From an uncultured Clostridium sp. (GTDB lineage: Bacteria > Bacillota > Clostridia > Lachnospirales > Lachnospiraceae), in contig CABVBU010000002.1 in NCBI GenBank assembly GCA_902496665.1, positions 62,001 through 126,000 of the forward strand: a stretch of DNA of 64,000 nucleotides. Reading direction: 5' to 3'. The stretch's first letter is position 1. Each line of letters opens with the position of its first letter. A program made the position numbers and the translations under genes. The notes beneath the pieces are model-generated. The model ran no database searches, was not told the DNA's origin, and saw nothing but the letters and a program-made list of their open reading frames with translations. This document shows positions 53,317-60,340 of the stretch, one piece after another.

Positions 53317-54519
53317 TTATGGAATTATGATAAGTGGTCGTGTGAACTCATTTTTCTGCGTTTTTCCCGATTTCAGTTCCCGTACCATCCGACAGAGCTC
53401 GGATGCGGTCAGATCTTTCGTAAAAAGTTCATACGCTGCTGGGGAAAGAATATTTTTTGCGTCTGCGGTTTTTGTGATAACCGGGATGTCGCAGTGCTTT
53501 TTTAATTCCGCGAGGAGTGGTGCGGCGGATTTTCTAAATCCCAGGATGCGGATCCACGGAGCAAAACGAAAGTCTGCGAAAGTCATCTGCTCTTTGACTG
53601 TGATATCCAGCATGAGATTCATAAGGGCACGGCTGACCCTGGCGTAGGTGTACTGGCGGTCCTTACTGGCGGCAGTCAGCGCGTCTGTCCGCAAAAACTC
53701 CAGCCGGTTTTTATAGAGCTTTGCTGCCAGGTCTTCCGGCATCCCGGAAGTGTTCTGAAGCTTTTCCAGACTGGAAGTCAGGAGCTTCTGGTTTAGAAGG
53801 AGAGAAAAATCATCTGGAAACAGTGGAACCTCTGGCTCGTTCTCCATGCTCTTAAAATGAGAATCCGGAAGAACTGCAGTGAGAAATTCCAGATCCTGTT
53901 TATAAACCGCTTTCCGGATGGCTGTCGCGGAAGCGAGGGAACCGTTCCGTTTATCAGAGTGGTATCCGGGGTCTGAGCGCTTCAGGGTCCATGGACTTAT
54001 GGAAGAAGAGAATTCCTTTAATGCTTTCAGATACTCAACTGCAAGGATATCATTGGGGGAGACTGGTATGGAATCCTTCTTTGCGAGTGCCAGTGCCTGA
54101 GGGTATGTGAGACCGTTTCTGAGATTTTCACGGAGCAGAGTGGATTGTTCGTTCGTCTCCACACCGGCCTGTTCCGCCAGCTGCTCTAATTCCTTGATAT
54201 TGCCAGATTCGCTTCCAAAGGAGAGTACGTCGATAATCCCCATATGGTGAAACAGGGAGATGCCGCAGCGGGCGAAATCCTGAGCGGCACTTAAAACTCC
54301 GAAAACCGGCATTTCGATCACGAGATCCGCACCGGAGAGAAGCGCAGAGCGGGCACGGAATGATTTGCTGTAGATTGCCGGGATTCCACGCTGGACGAAG
54401 TCGCCGCTCATGACAACTGTGACAAAATCAGCGCCTGTCTGTCGTTTCGTCTCTTCAATCTGATATTTATGCCCGTTGTGAAACGGATTGTATTCTGCGA
54501 TGATGGCCGCTGTTTTCAT
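53317..54519 (-). CDS. tmcAL: tRNA(Met) cytidine acetate ligase TmcAL
   Basis: TmcAL (formerly YlbM) makes N4-acetylcytidine at the wobble position of elongator tRNA-Met using acetate and ATP. The 400-residue protein has the nucleotidyltransferase motif AAIIAEYNPFHNGHKYQI (about residues 4-21), MSGDFVQRGIPAIYSK (about 37-52), ADLVIEMP (about 65) and SFGSESGN (about 98-105). The start has GGAGCG upstream. It is monocistronic and convergent with the sensor kinase. Its acetate use may fit the nearby pta-ackA genes, but a link is not shown. Confidence 0.95.
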   Translation of the reverse strand: MKTAAIIAEYNPFHNGHKYQIEETKRQTGADFVTVVMSGDFVQRGIPAIYSKSFRARSALLSGADLVIEMPVFGVLSAAQDFARCGISLFHHMGIIDVLSFGSESGNIKELEQLAEQAGVETNEQSTLLRENLRNGLTYPQALALAKKDSIPVSPNDILAVEYLKALKEFSSSISPWTLKRSDPGYHSDKRNGSLASATAIRKAVYKQDLEFLTAVLPDSHFKSMENEPEVPLFPDDFSLLLNQKLLTSSLEKLQNTSGMPEDLAAKLYKNRLEFLRTDALTAASKDRQYTYARVSRALMNLMLDITVKEQMTFADFRFAPWIRILGFRKSAAPLLAELKKHCDIPVITKTADAKNILSPAAYELFTKDLTASELCRMVRELKSGKTQKNEFTRPLIIIP

Positions 54520-54754
54520 AATGTACGCTCCTTAAACAAAGTCTATTGATATCTCAAGTAAAAGCTGCATGGATTCCAACAGAATGGAAAAATCCTTTAA
54601 CGCTCAGGTGAAATTTTTGTATGCCGCACCATGTCTGAATCCATTACCATGGAAATAAAGGCAAATGATGAATATTATGCAGGCACAATTCTAAAATCCT
54701 AAACAGGTCATCATTTAATAATATAGACTATACAAAATATTAATGCAATATTTA
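54520..54754. other. AT-rich gene-free segment between tmcAL and its divergent neighbour
   Basis: I see no gene or convincing element here apart from the tmcAL ribosome site at its left edge. The segment is rich in A and T, contains TATTAAT-type tracts, and probably carries the tmcAL promoter, which I could not place with confidence. Confidence 0.5.
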
Positions 54755-54783
54755 TTGTTATCAAAGAAAAAATGTGATATACT
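54755..54783 (+). promoter_or_regulatory. Promoter of the c-di-AMP receptor gene
   Basis: TTGTTA (54755-54760) and TATACT (54778-54783) are 17 bases apart. Confidence 0.75.
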
Positions 54784-54789
54784 GCGTCT

Positions 54790-54929
54790 AAGCAATGCGT
54801 GGAAGCCCTGACACTATCAGATTAGAATAGACATCAGGCTTTCGCGGACATGTTGTTAATGCTATATGTTACATCTTTGCGGCGCTCACCGCAATCTTTG
54901 AAATAAGACGCAGAAAGGATGGATGCTAT
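54790..54929 (+). ncRNA. Structured 5' leader of the c-di-AMP receptor gene
   Basis: About 140 bases of leader contain a bulged stem (GCG-GAAGCC-CTGA at about 54797-54812 with TCAGGCTTTCGC at about 54835-54846) and a second hairpin with GCGG and CCGC arms (about 54878-54891). It does not match a riboswitch class I can recall. It may be a regulatory leader or simply a structured 5' UTR. Confidence 0.4.
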
Positions 54930-55262
54930 ATGAAACTGATCTACGCAATTATCCGGTATGACAATGAGGACGATGTGACTACATCCCTCACGAAACACAA
55001 ATTCAGCGTGACCCGCCTTTCCACCAGCGGCGGATTTTTAAAAAAAGGAAATACGACTCTGATGATCGTGACAGAGGCGGAGCGTGTCGATGAGGCTGTC
55101 GATATTATTAAGAAGGAATGCGGCCATCACCAGAAAATCACTATCAATATGCCCTATGTATCCGGTTCCTCCATGGTTCACTGCGCGACCATGCCAATGT
55201 CCGTAGATGTGGGCGGCGCTACGATCTTCGTCGTAGATGTTGAGCGGTATGAGAAGATCTGA
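54930..55262 (+). CDS. Cyclic di-AMP receptor (PstA/DarA family)
   Basis: The 110-residue protein is a PII-like cyclic di-AMP-binding protein. It has the N-terminal KLIYAIIRYDNEDDV (about residues 2-16), the STSGGFLKKGNTTLMI stretch (about 31-46) that contributes to ligand binding, and a C-terminal VGGATIFVVDVERYEKI. It forms trimers in the family. In many Firmicutes the gene sits next to tmk; here it stands alone behind its own promoter and leader. A terminator follows at 55350-55396. Confidence 0.95.
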   Translation: MKLIYAIIRYDNEDDVTTSLTKHKFSVTRLSTSGGFLKKGNTTLMIVTEAERVDEAVDIIKKECGHHQKITINMPYVSGSSMVHCATMPMSVDVGGATIFVVDVERYEKI

Positions 55263-55349
55263 TATCAGCCAGGAAACAATCACGGTAAATGCTGTTCCAA
55301 CATAATTCCAGAATGAGAGTGCAGCACAGAAAAAATTATAAAGAGTACA

Positions 55350-55396
55350 AAGAGCTTCGGCGGCAATTTTTGACCTGTCGGAGCTCTTATGTTTTT
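55350..55396 (+). terminator. Terminator after the c-di-AMP receptor gene
   Basis: AGAGCTTCG (about 55351-55359) pairs with CGGAGCTCT (about 55379-55387), followed by TATGTTTTTA. The rest of the gap 55263-55627 holds the pta promoter; I see no further element. Confidence 0.75.
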
Positions 55397-55553
55397 ACAG
55401 CAATAAAATATACCATGAAGGCCTTTTAGCCAATGAAAGGAGTTCCGAATCTATCGGGTGCCAAATAACTGGATATCCGCAGTTTTCCTACTGCATTGTT
55501 TTATATTTAACAAGAGGTACTGAAAAAAGTGCAAAAAATTGGGGAATATAGTC

Positions 55554-55582
55554 TTGTATCCAGTATTTAGCTGCGATATAAT
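55554..55582 (+). promoter_or_regulatory. Promoter of pta-ackA
   Basis: TTGTAT (55554-55559) and TATAAT (55577-55582) are 17 bases apart, about 45 bases before the pta start. Confidence 0.85.
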
Positions 55583-55627
55583 AAAAACACGTATGAAAAC
55601 CCTATATTGAGGAAGGAGTCAATCATC

Positions 55628-56629
55628 ATGGCATTTATTGATCTTATGAAGGAAAAGGCAAAACAGGATGTAATGACCATCATCCTGCCGGAGAGCAACG
55701 ATAAGAGAACTCTTATCGCAGCAGCACAGGTATTAAAGGAGAAGACAGCTGACCTGATCATGATCGGAAAAGAGGAGAAGATCATGGATGGTGCTCACTG
55801 GCTGGAGGTTGACCTTACTGGCCTTAAGGTCGTAGATCCGGAGACCGATCCGAAATTTGACCACTACGCAGAGACCCTGTTCAAATTAAGAGAGAAAAAG
55901 GGCATGACTCTCGAAAAAGCACAGGAGATCTTAAAGACAGACTACATCACATACGGCGTTATGATGGTAAAAGAAAAAGACGCTGACGGACTTGTTGCAG
56001 GTGCCTGCCACGCAACAGCTGATACATTAAGACCGGCTCTTCAGATCTTAAAGACAGCTCCGGGAACAGAGCTTGTATCCGGCTTCTTCATCATGGACGT
56101 TCCGAACTGTGAATTTGGCGCAAACGGCACATTCCTCTTCGCTGACTGCGGATTAAACCAGGATCCGACATCTGCAGAGCTCGCTGCAATCGCTGACAGC
56201 TCCGCTAAGAGCTTCCGCGCACTTGTTGGAGAAAAGCCGATCGTGGCTATGCTTTCCCACTCTACAAAGGGCAGCGCGAAACACGCTCTTGTAGACAAGG
56301 TTGTAGAGGCTACAAAGATCGCAAACGAGAAGTACCCGCAGCTTGACCTTGATGGTGAGTTACAGCTTGATGCTGCAATCGTTCCGGCCGTAGCAAAGGC
56401 AAAAGCAAAAGGAAGCGAAGTTGCCGGACATGCTAACGTACTGATCTTCCCGAACCTTGACTGTGGTAACATCGGTTACAAGCTGGTTCAGAGGCTTGCA
56501 AAGGCAGAAGCTTATGGTCCGATGCTTCAGGGTATCGCAAGACCGGTCAACGACCTTTCCCGTGGATGCTCCGCTGAGGATATCGTTGGTGTAGTTGCTC
56601 TTACAGCTGTACAGGCTCAGATGGCTTAA
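55628..56629 (+). CDS. pta: Phosphate acetyltransferase
   Basis: Pta converts acetyl-CoA and phosphate to acetyl phosphate, the first step of acetate formation with ATP gain. The 333-residue protein is the short form that consists of the catalytic domain only. It has MTIILPESNDKRTLIAA (about residues 17-33), DGLVAGACHATADTLRPALQ (about 123-142) and SELAGHANVLIFPNLD-type sequence (SEVAGHANVLIFPNLDCGN, about 264-282). The ATG at 55628 has AGGAAGGAG upstream. ackA follows, with a terminator-like hairpin between them. Codon use suggests high expression. Confidence 0.97.
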   Translation: MAFIDLMKEKAKQDVMTIILPESNDKRTLIAAAQVLKEKTADLIMIGKEEKIMDGAHWLEVDLTGLKVVDPETDPKFDHYAETLFKLREKKGMTLEKAQEILKTDYITYGVMMVKEKDADGLVAGACHATADTLRPALQILKTAPGTELVSGFFIMDVPNCEFGANGTFLFADCGLNQDPTSAELAAIADSSAKSFRALVGEKPIVAMLSHSTKGSAKHALVDKVVEATKIANEKYPQLDLDGELQLDAAIVPAVAKAKAKGSEVAGHANVLIFPNLDCGNIGYKLVQRLAKAEAYGPMLQGIARPVNDLSRGCSAEDIVGVVALTAVQAQMA

Positions 56630-56651
56630 TCCATAATCGCTCAATAACATA

Positions 56652-56697
56652 AGGGGAACGGCGCAAAATCGATATGAGGAGACGGCGTTCCCTTTTT
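56652..56697 (+). terminator. Hairpin terminator between pta and ackA
   Basis: GGGAACG (56654-56660) pairs with CGTTCCC (56686-56692), followed by five T residues. It could act as a partial terminator that adjusts the ratio of the two enzymes, since no separate ackA promoter is evident. Confidence 0.75.
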
Positions 56698-56729
56698 AAA
56701 CTTAATTTAAACAAGGAGTTTTATCTGTC

Positions 56730-57923
56730 ATGAATATTTTAGTTATCAACTGCGGAAGCTCTTCCTTAAAGTACCAGTTAATCAACTCTGACACAGAGGC
56801 AGTTCTTGCAAAGGGTCTTTGCGAGAGAATCGGTATCGAAGGAAGCCAGATCACATACCAGCCGGCAGGCGGAGAGAAGGAAGTTACTGTTTCCCCGATG
56901 CCGACACACACACAGGCTATCCAGATGGTATTAGACGCTCTTACAAACAAGAAGAGCGGCGTTATCGCAAGTCTTGCAGAGGTTGGCGCTGTTGGTCACC
57001 GTGTCGTACACGGCGGTGAGAAGTTTACTTCTTCCACAGTAATCACAGATGAGGCTATGAAGGCGATCGAAGAGTGCAACGATCTTGCACCGCTTCACAA
57101 CCCGGCAAACCTGATCGGCATCCGCGCTTGTCAGGAACTTATGCCGAACGTACCGATGGTAGCTGTATTCGATACCGCTTTCCATCAGACAATGCCGGAG
57201 GAGGCTTATCTTTACGGTCTTCCGTACGAGTACTATGAGAAGTACAAAGTAAGAAGATACGGCTTCCACGGAACATCCCACAGCTTTGTATCCAAGAGAG
57301 CTGCTGAGGTTGCCGGAAAACCGTACGAGGATTTAAAGATCATCGTTTGCCATCTTGGTAACGGCGCAAGCCTTTCCGCTGTAAAGAACGGCAAATCTGT
57401 AGATACAAGCATGGGTCTTACTCCGCTTGAGGGACTTATCATGGGAACACGTTCCGGTGATATGGATCCGGCTATCATGGAGTTCATCGCTAAGAAAGAG
57501 AACCTTGACATCGCAGGCGTTATGAACGTTCTGAACAAGAAGTCCGGTGTTCTTGGCCTTTCCGGCGTATCCAGCGACTTCCGTGACATTGAGGAAGCAG
57601 CTGAGGCTGGCAACGACCGTGCAGCGAAAGCTCTTGCAGCTTACAACTACCGCGTTGTTAAGTACATCGGTGCTTACACAGCAGCTATGGACGGCGTAGA
57701 TGTGATCGCATTCACAGCAGGTCTTGGCGAGAACGGCAAGTCCATGAGAAAGGCTGTTTGCGAGCATTTATCCTACCTTGGCATCAAGATCGATGACGAG
57801 GCTAACAGCGTAAGAGGAAAAGATATCGTAATCTCCACACCGGATTCCAAGGTTAAAGTTATGGTAATCCCGACAAACGAGGAGCTTGCGATTGCAAGAG
57901 AGACTTTAGCTCTTGTAAAATAA
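56730..57923 (+). CDS. ackA: Acetate kinase
   Basis: AckA transfers phosphate from acetyl phosphate to ADP, giving ATP and acetate. The 397-residue protein has the N-terminal NILVINCGSSSLKYQLI (residues 2-18), the HRVVHGGEKF motif (about 90-99), HLGNGASLSAVKNGKSVDTS (about 208-227) and FTAGLGENG (about 328-336). An ACAAGGAG site lies 10 bases upstream of the ATG. The base composition is typical of highly expressed genes in this window. Confidence 0.98.
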   Translation: MNILVINCGSSSLKYQLINSDTEAVLAKGLCERIGIEGSQITYQPAGGEKEVTVSPMPTHTQAIQMVLDALTNKKSGVIASLAEVGAVGHRVVHGGEKFTSSTVITDEAMKAIEECNDLAPLHNPANLIGIRACQELMPNVPMVAVFDTAFHQTMPEEAYLYGLPYEYYEKYKVRRYGFHGTSHSFVSKRAAEVAGKPYEDLKIIVCHLGNGASLSAVKNGKSVDTSMGLTPLEGLIMGTRSGDMDPAIMEFIAKKENLDIAGVMNVLNKKSGVLGLSGVSSDFRDIEEAAEAGNDRAAKALAAYNYRVVKYIGAYTAAMDGVDVIAFTAGLGENGKSMRKAVCEHLSYLGIKIDDEANSVRGKDIVISTPDSKVKVMVIPTNEELAIARETLALVK

Positions 57924-57944
57924 TTCAGGGTATAGTTCAGCCGT

Positions 57945-58165
57945 GCGCCGGTCTCAATGAAAAGATGGGTTGCAAGCCTGCTTGCATAAGTGCTTTCTCA
58001 TCTGAATCAGCATACGGTTTGATCGATTAGCAATGACGCTGACCCGTTCAGAACCCTGTGAGAGCAGGAGATGAGCGGGTTGGCTTCTGTGCTGTCTGGA
58101 GGTTTTAACGCCCTCAGGACGGCTTTGGAACCCACACGACATACGCTGGGGTTTTCTTTATCCCA
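57945..58165 (+). ncRNA. Strongly structured non-coding segment between ackA and yceD (class unknown)
   Basis: The 437-base gap after ackA contains three consecutive stems. Hairpin A pairs 57963-57968 with 57998-58003 and includes GCAAG/CTTGC (57972-57976 with 57981-57985). Hairpin B is a 12-bp stem (58038-58049 with 58073-58084) with an inner CCTG/CAGG. Hairpin C pairs 58091-58096 with 58118-58123 and continues with GAGG/CCTC. A weak terminator-like AACCC/GGGTT followed by TTCTTT closes it near 58129-58160. It does not match any RNA family I know, and no start promoter is obvious. A small hairpin at 58192-58220 follows. Confidence 0.5.
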
Positions 58166-58302
58166 GGTACGAAAATATTCGTTTCTGGTGCTCTTAATGC
58201 GCGCTTTGGCGCGGTTAAGAATTTGTCACAAGAATATGGTTTGAGCGCAGAAATGCATGGAAAATAGAGCTTTTAAAATTTAATATTTTATTAGAAAAAT
58301 TG

Positions 58303-58331
58303 TTGACAAATTGTTCCTGTTCATATATAAT
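58303..58331 (+). promoter_or_regulatory. Perfect consensus promoter of yceD-rpmF
   Basis: TTGACA (58303-58308), a 17-base spacer and TATAAT (58326-58331) match the housekeeping consensus exactly. Confidence 0.95.
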
Positions 58332-58360
58332 ATCTTAGTGCGTATTAGGAGAAACATAAT

Positions 58361-58888
58361 ATGCTGATTAATTTATCTGAAGTTTTTACTCTGGAGGGTA
58401 AAGAGAAGACTTGGGAAGTCCCGTTTGAAGCGAAAGCCTATAAGGGTTCCCGAGTTGAGTATCCGGTGGTCTCTGCGGACCCGGTAAAGATCACTGTAAA
58501 AAACCTTGGAAACAGGAAACTGAGTCTTACAGGAAATACTTCTGTGACTCTTGCGATTCCCTGTTCGAGATGTCTGGAACCGGTGAATTACACTACAGAT
58601 ATCGAGTTCGATCAGGCGATCGATATGAATGCTTCCGAAGAGGACAGAGTGAAGGACTTGGATGAACAATCTTATTTATCTGGTTATAATCTGGATGCCG
58701 ATATGCTGGTTTGCAACGAGTTATCATTGTACCTGCCTATGAAGATCCTCTGCAAGGATGATTGCAAGGGAATCTGCAGTAGATGTGGAGCAAATCTCAA
58801 CAAAGGAGATTGCGGCTGTGATACATGGGTTCCTGACCCGCGGATGGCAGCCATCCAGGATATTTTCAAACAGTTTAAGGAGGTGTAA
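58361..58888 (+). CDS. yceD: YceD family (DUF177) protein
   Basis: YceD proteins are encoded directly before rpmF in bacteria and are involved in 23S rRNA accumulation in plants and bacteria. The 175-residue protein has two CxxC-like pairs, IPCSRCLEPV (about residues 67-76) and ICSRCGANLNKGDCGC (about 138-153), typical of Firmicutes members and probably binding zinc. TAGGAG precedes the ATG. rpmF follows after only two bases. Confidence 0.95.
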   Translation: MLINLSEVFTLEGKEKTWEVPFEAKAYKGSRVEYPVVSADPVKITVKNLGNRKLSLTGNTSVTLAIPCSRCLEPVNYTTDIEFDQAIDMNASEEDRVKDLDEQSYLSGYNLDADMLVCNELSLYLPMKILCKDDCKGICSRCGANLNKGDCGCDTWVPDPRMAAIQDIFKQFKEV

Positions 58889-58890
58889 CC

Positions 58891-59073
58891 ATGTCTATCT
58901 GTCCTAAGAATAAATCTTCCAAAGCGAGAAGAGACAGCCGCAGAGCGAACTGGAAAATGTCCGCTATGAACTTAGTAAAGTGCAGCAAGTGCGGTGCTTT
59001 AATGATGCCTCATAGAGTATGCAAGGCATGCGGCAGCTACAACAAGCGTGAAATCGTTAAAGTTGAAGACTAA
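58891..59073 (+). CDS. rpmF: 50S ribosomal protein bL32
   Basis: The 60-residue protein is bL32, with the family stretch KARRDSRRANWK (about residues 12-23) and a zinc ribbon formed by CSKC (about 32-35) and CKAC (about 45-48). This is the zinc-containing form of bL32. Its AAGGAGG site overlaps the yceD stop region. Confidence 0.97.
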   Translation: MSICPKNKSSKARRDSRRANWKMSAMNLVKCSKCGALMMPHRVCKACGSYNKREIVKVED

Positions 59074-59087
59074 TTAAGAATTATGAG

Positions 59088-59120
59088 ATCCCTCGGCGGT
59101 TTTCCCCCGGGGGATTTTTT
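59088..59120 (+). terminator. Terminator after rpmF
   Basis: ATCCCTCGG (59088-59096) pairs with CCGGGGGAT (59107-59115, one G-T pair), followed by a T run. Confidence 0.92.
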
Positions 59121-59123
59121 CGG

Positions 59124-59169
59124 CAACAGCAAGAAGCCAGACACCGCGGTGTCTGGCTTCTTGCTGTTG
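59124..59169. repeat. 46-bp perfect palindrome without loop
   Basis: Bases 59124-59146 are the exact reverse complement of 59147-59169 (23 bp per arm, centre CACCG|CGGTG). No T run follows on either strand. It lies directly behind the rpmF terminator. Confidence 0.85.
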
Positions 59170-59194
59170 AAACACAAATGTATATTGGTGTCAG

Positions 59195-59230
59195 GGATGT
59201 CGATGGCGTAAAAACCAGAAATCGACATCC
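59195..59230. repeat. Perfect 10-bp inverted repeat
   Basis: GGATGTCGAT (59195-59204) pairs with ATCGACATCC (59221-59230) around a 16-base loop, followed by TTAATTTA. It could be a weak terminator or an operator upstream of the creatininase promoter. The rest of the 359-base gap 59074-59432 has the promoter at 59280-59308. Confidence 0.6.
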
Positions 59231-59279
59231 TTAATTTATGATTCGTTTTCTGCTAAGCTATTGTTGTTGATTGGAAATA

Positions 59280-59308
59280 TTGACAATCCTATTAGCATAG
59301 ATTATACT
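59280..59308 (+). promoter_or_regulatory. Promoter of the creatininase-family gene
   Basis: TTGACA (59280-59285) and TATACT (59303-59308) are 17 bases apart. The leader is about 120 bases. Confidence 0.85.
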
Positions 59309-59432
59309 TGTTTTGTAAAGAAAGGCTCGAAAATCTCCGAAATGTCAGATAATAAAGCCGATGCTAAAGAGGAACAGGAGATTATTGACAGTTAAGATAA
59401 ATTATAAAATCATATATGAAAGGAAAGAAACT

Positions 59433-60194
59433 ATGAGACTTGAAAACTTGACCTGGCCGAAAGCTCAGGAATATTTTGAAAAAAATGATATGGTACTCGT
59501 TTCTATCGGCAGTATTGAGTGTCACGGCCGTCACATGCCGCTTGGAACCGATACACTGATTCCGGAGCATCTGTTGGAGAAAATTGAGAAGAAGAGTGAT
59601 GTTTTGATTGCCCCGACCATTCCATATGGTTCCTGCCCAAATTTTGCTCCGTATCCGGGTACAATTGATATTGACGACGAGGTGCTCTATCAATTTTGCC
59701 GTCAGGTTTTCCTGAGTCTGTATCGTCACGGTGCAAGAAAATTCGTTTTCCTGAACGGACATGGCGGAAACATCAAGATGATTCAGCGCCTTGGCATGGA
59801 ATTCGAGGATAAGGGCTGTCTGGTTGCTATGCTTAACTGGTGGCTGATGGCATGGGATATGAACCCAGCGTGGAAAGGCGGCCACGGCGGCGGTGAGGAA
59901 ACAGCTGCGATTCTTGGAATTGATCCGTCTTTAGTCGATAAGAGTGAGATAGGTGGGGAACTCCAGTTTAAGCACCTGTCTGAAAATCTGAAGACAACCG
60001 GTTTCCGTTCTGTTGAGTACAAGGGAGTTACCGTTGAGATTCTCCGCAAGACTCCGCATGTTACCGACAGCGGCTGGATTGGACCGGATCATCCGAGTAC
60101 TGCTACAGAAGAGTGGGGAAAGGAAATGCTCGAGACCACAGCAAACTACATTGTTGATTTCATGGAAGAGTTCAAGAAAGTTAAGCTTTCATAA
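59433..60194 (+). CDS. Creatininase family amidohydrolase
   Basis: The 253-residue protein has the family metal site in SIGSIECHGRHMPLGTD (about residues 24-40), NGHGGNIKM (about 111-119) and the Glu-containing GHGGGEETAAIL (about 149-160). Members act on creatinine, on mycofactocin precursors (MftE) or on cyclic amides, so the substrate cannot be set from sequence. No neighbouring gene points to creatine or peptide-modification metabolism. The ATG at 59433 follows an AAAGGAAAG site. Confidence 0.93.
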   Translation: MRLENLTWPKAQEYFEKNDMVLVSIGSIECHGRHMPLGTDTLIPEHLLEKIEKKSDVLIAPTIPYGSCPNFAPYPGTIDIDDEVLYQFCRQVFLSLYRHGARKFVFLNGHGGNIKMIQRLGMEFEDKGCLVAMLNWWLMAWDMNPAWKGGHGGGEETAAILGIDPSLVDKSEIGGELQFKHLSENLKTTGFRSVEYKGVTVEILRKTPHVTDSGWIGPDHPSTATEEWGKEMLETTANYIVDFMEEFKKVKLS

Positions 60195-60283
60195 TGAGGG
60201 GGTAGAACGGATAAGAAAGCGATGCTGGAAATGATTGCAGCAATTTTTAAATGCAAATGGCACATAGTAAAATATGATACGAA

Positions 60284-60323
60284 AAGACCGCCGGCCCAGA
60301 TCTCTCTGGTAACCGGCGGTCTT
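60284..60323 (-). terminator. Terminator after glnN
   Basis: AAGACCGCCGG (60284-60294) pairs with CCGGCGGTCTT (60313-60323). On the minus strand the stem is followed by TTCGTATC after TT, giving a short T tract, so it fits the end of the glutamine synthetase transcript. Confidence 0.75.
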
Positions 60324-60340
60324 CCCTATGAGCAAAACAA

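Noticed and set aside
54850..54906. 18-codon ORF in the leader of the c-di-AMP receptor gene
   Set aside because: No ribosome site, and it covers the hairpins of the leader.
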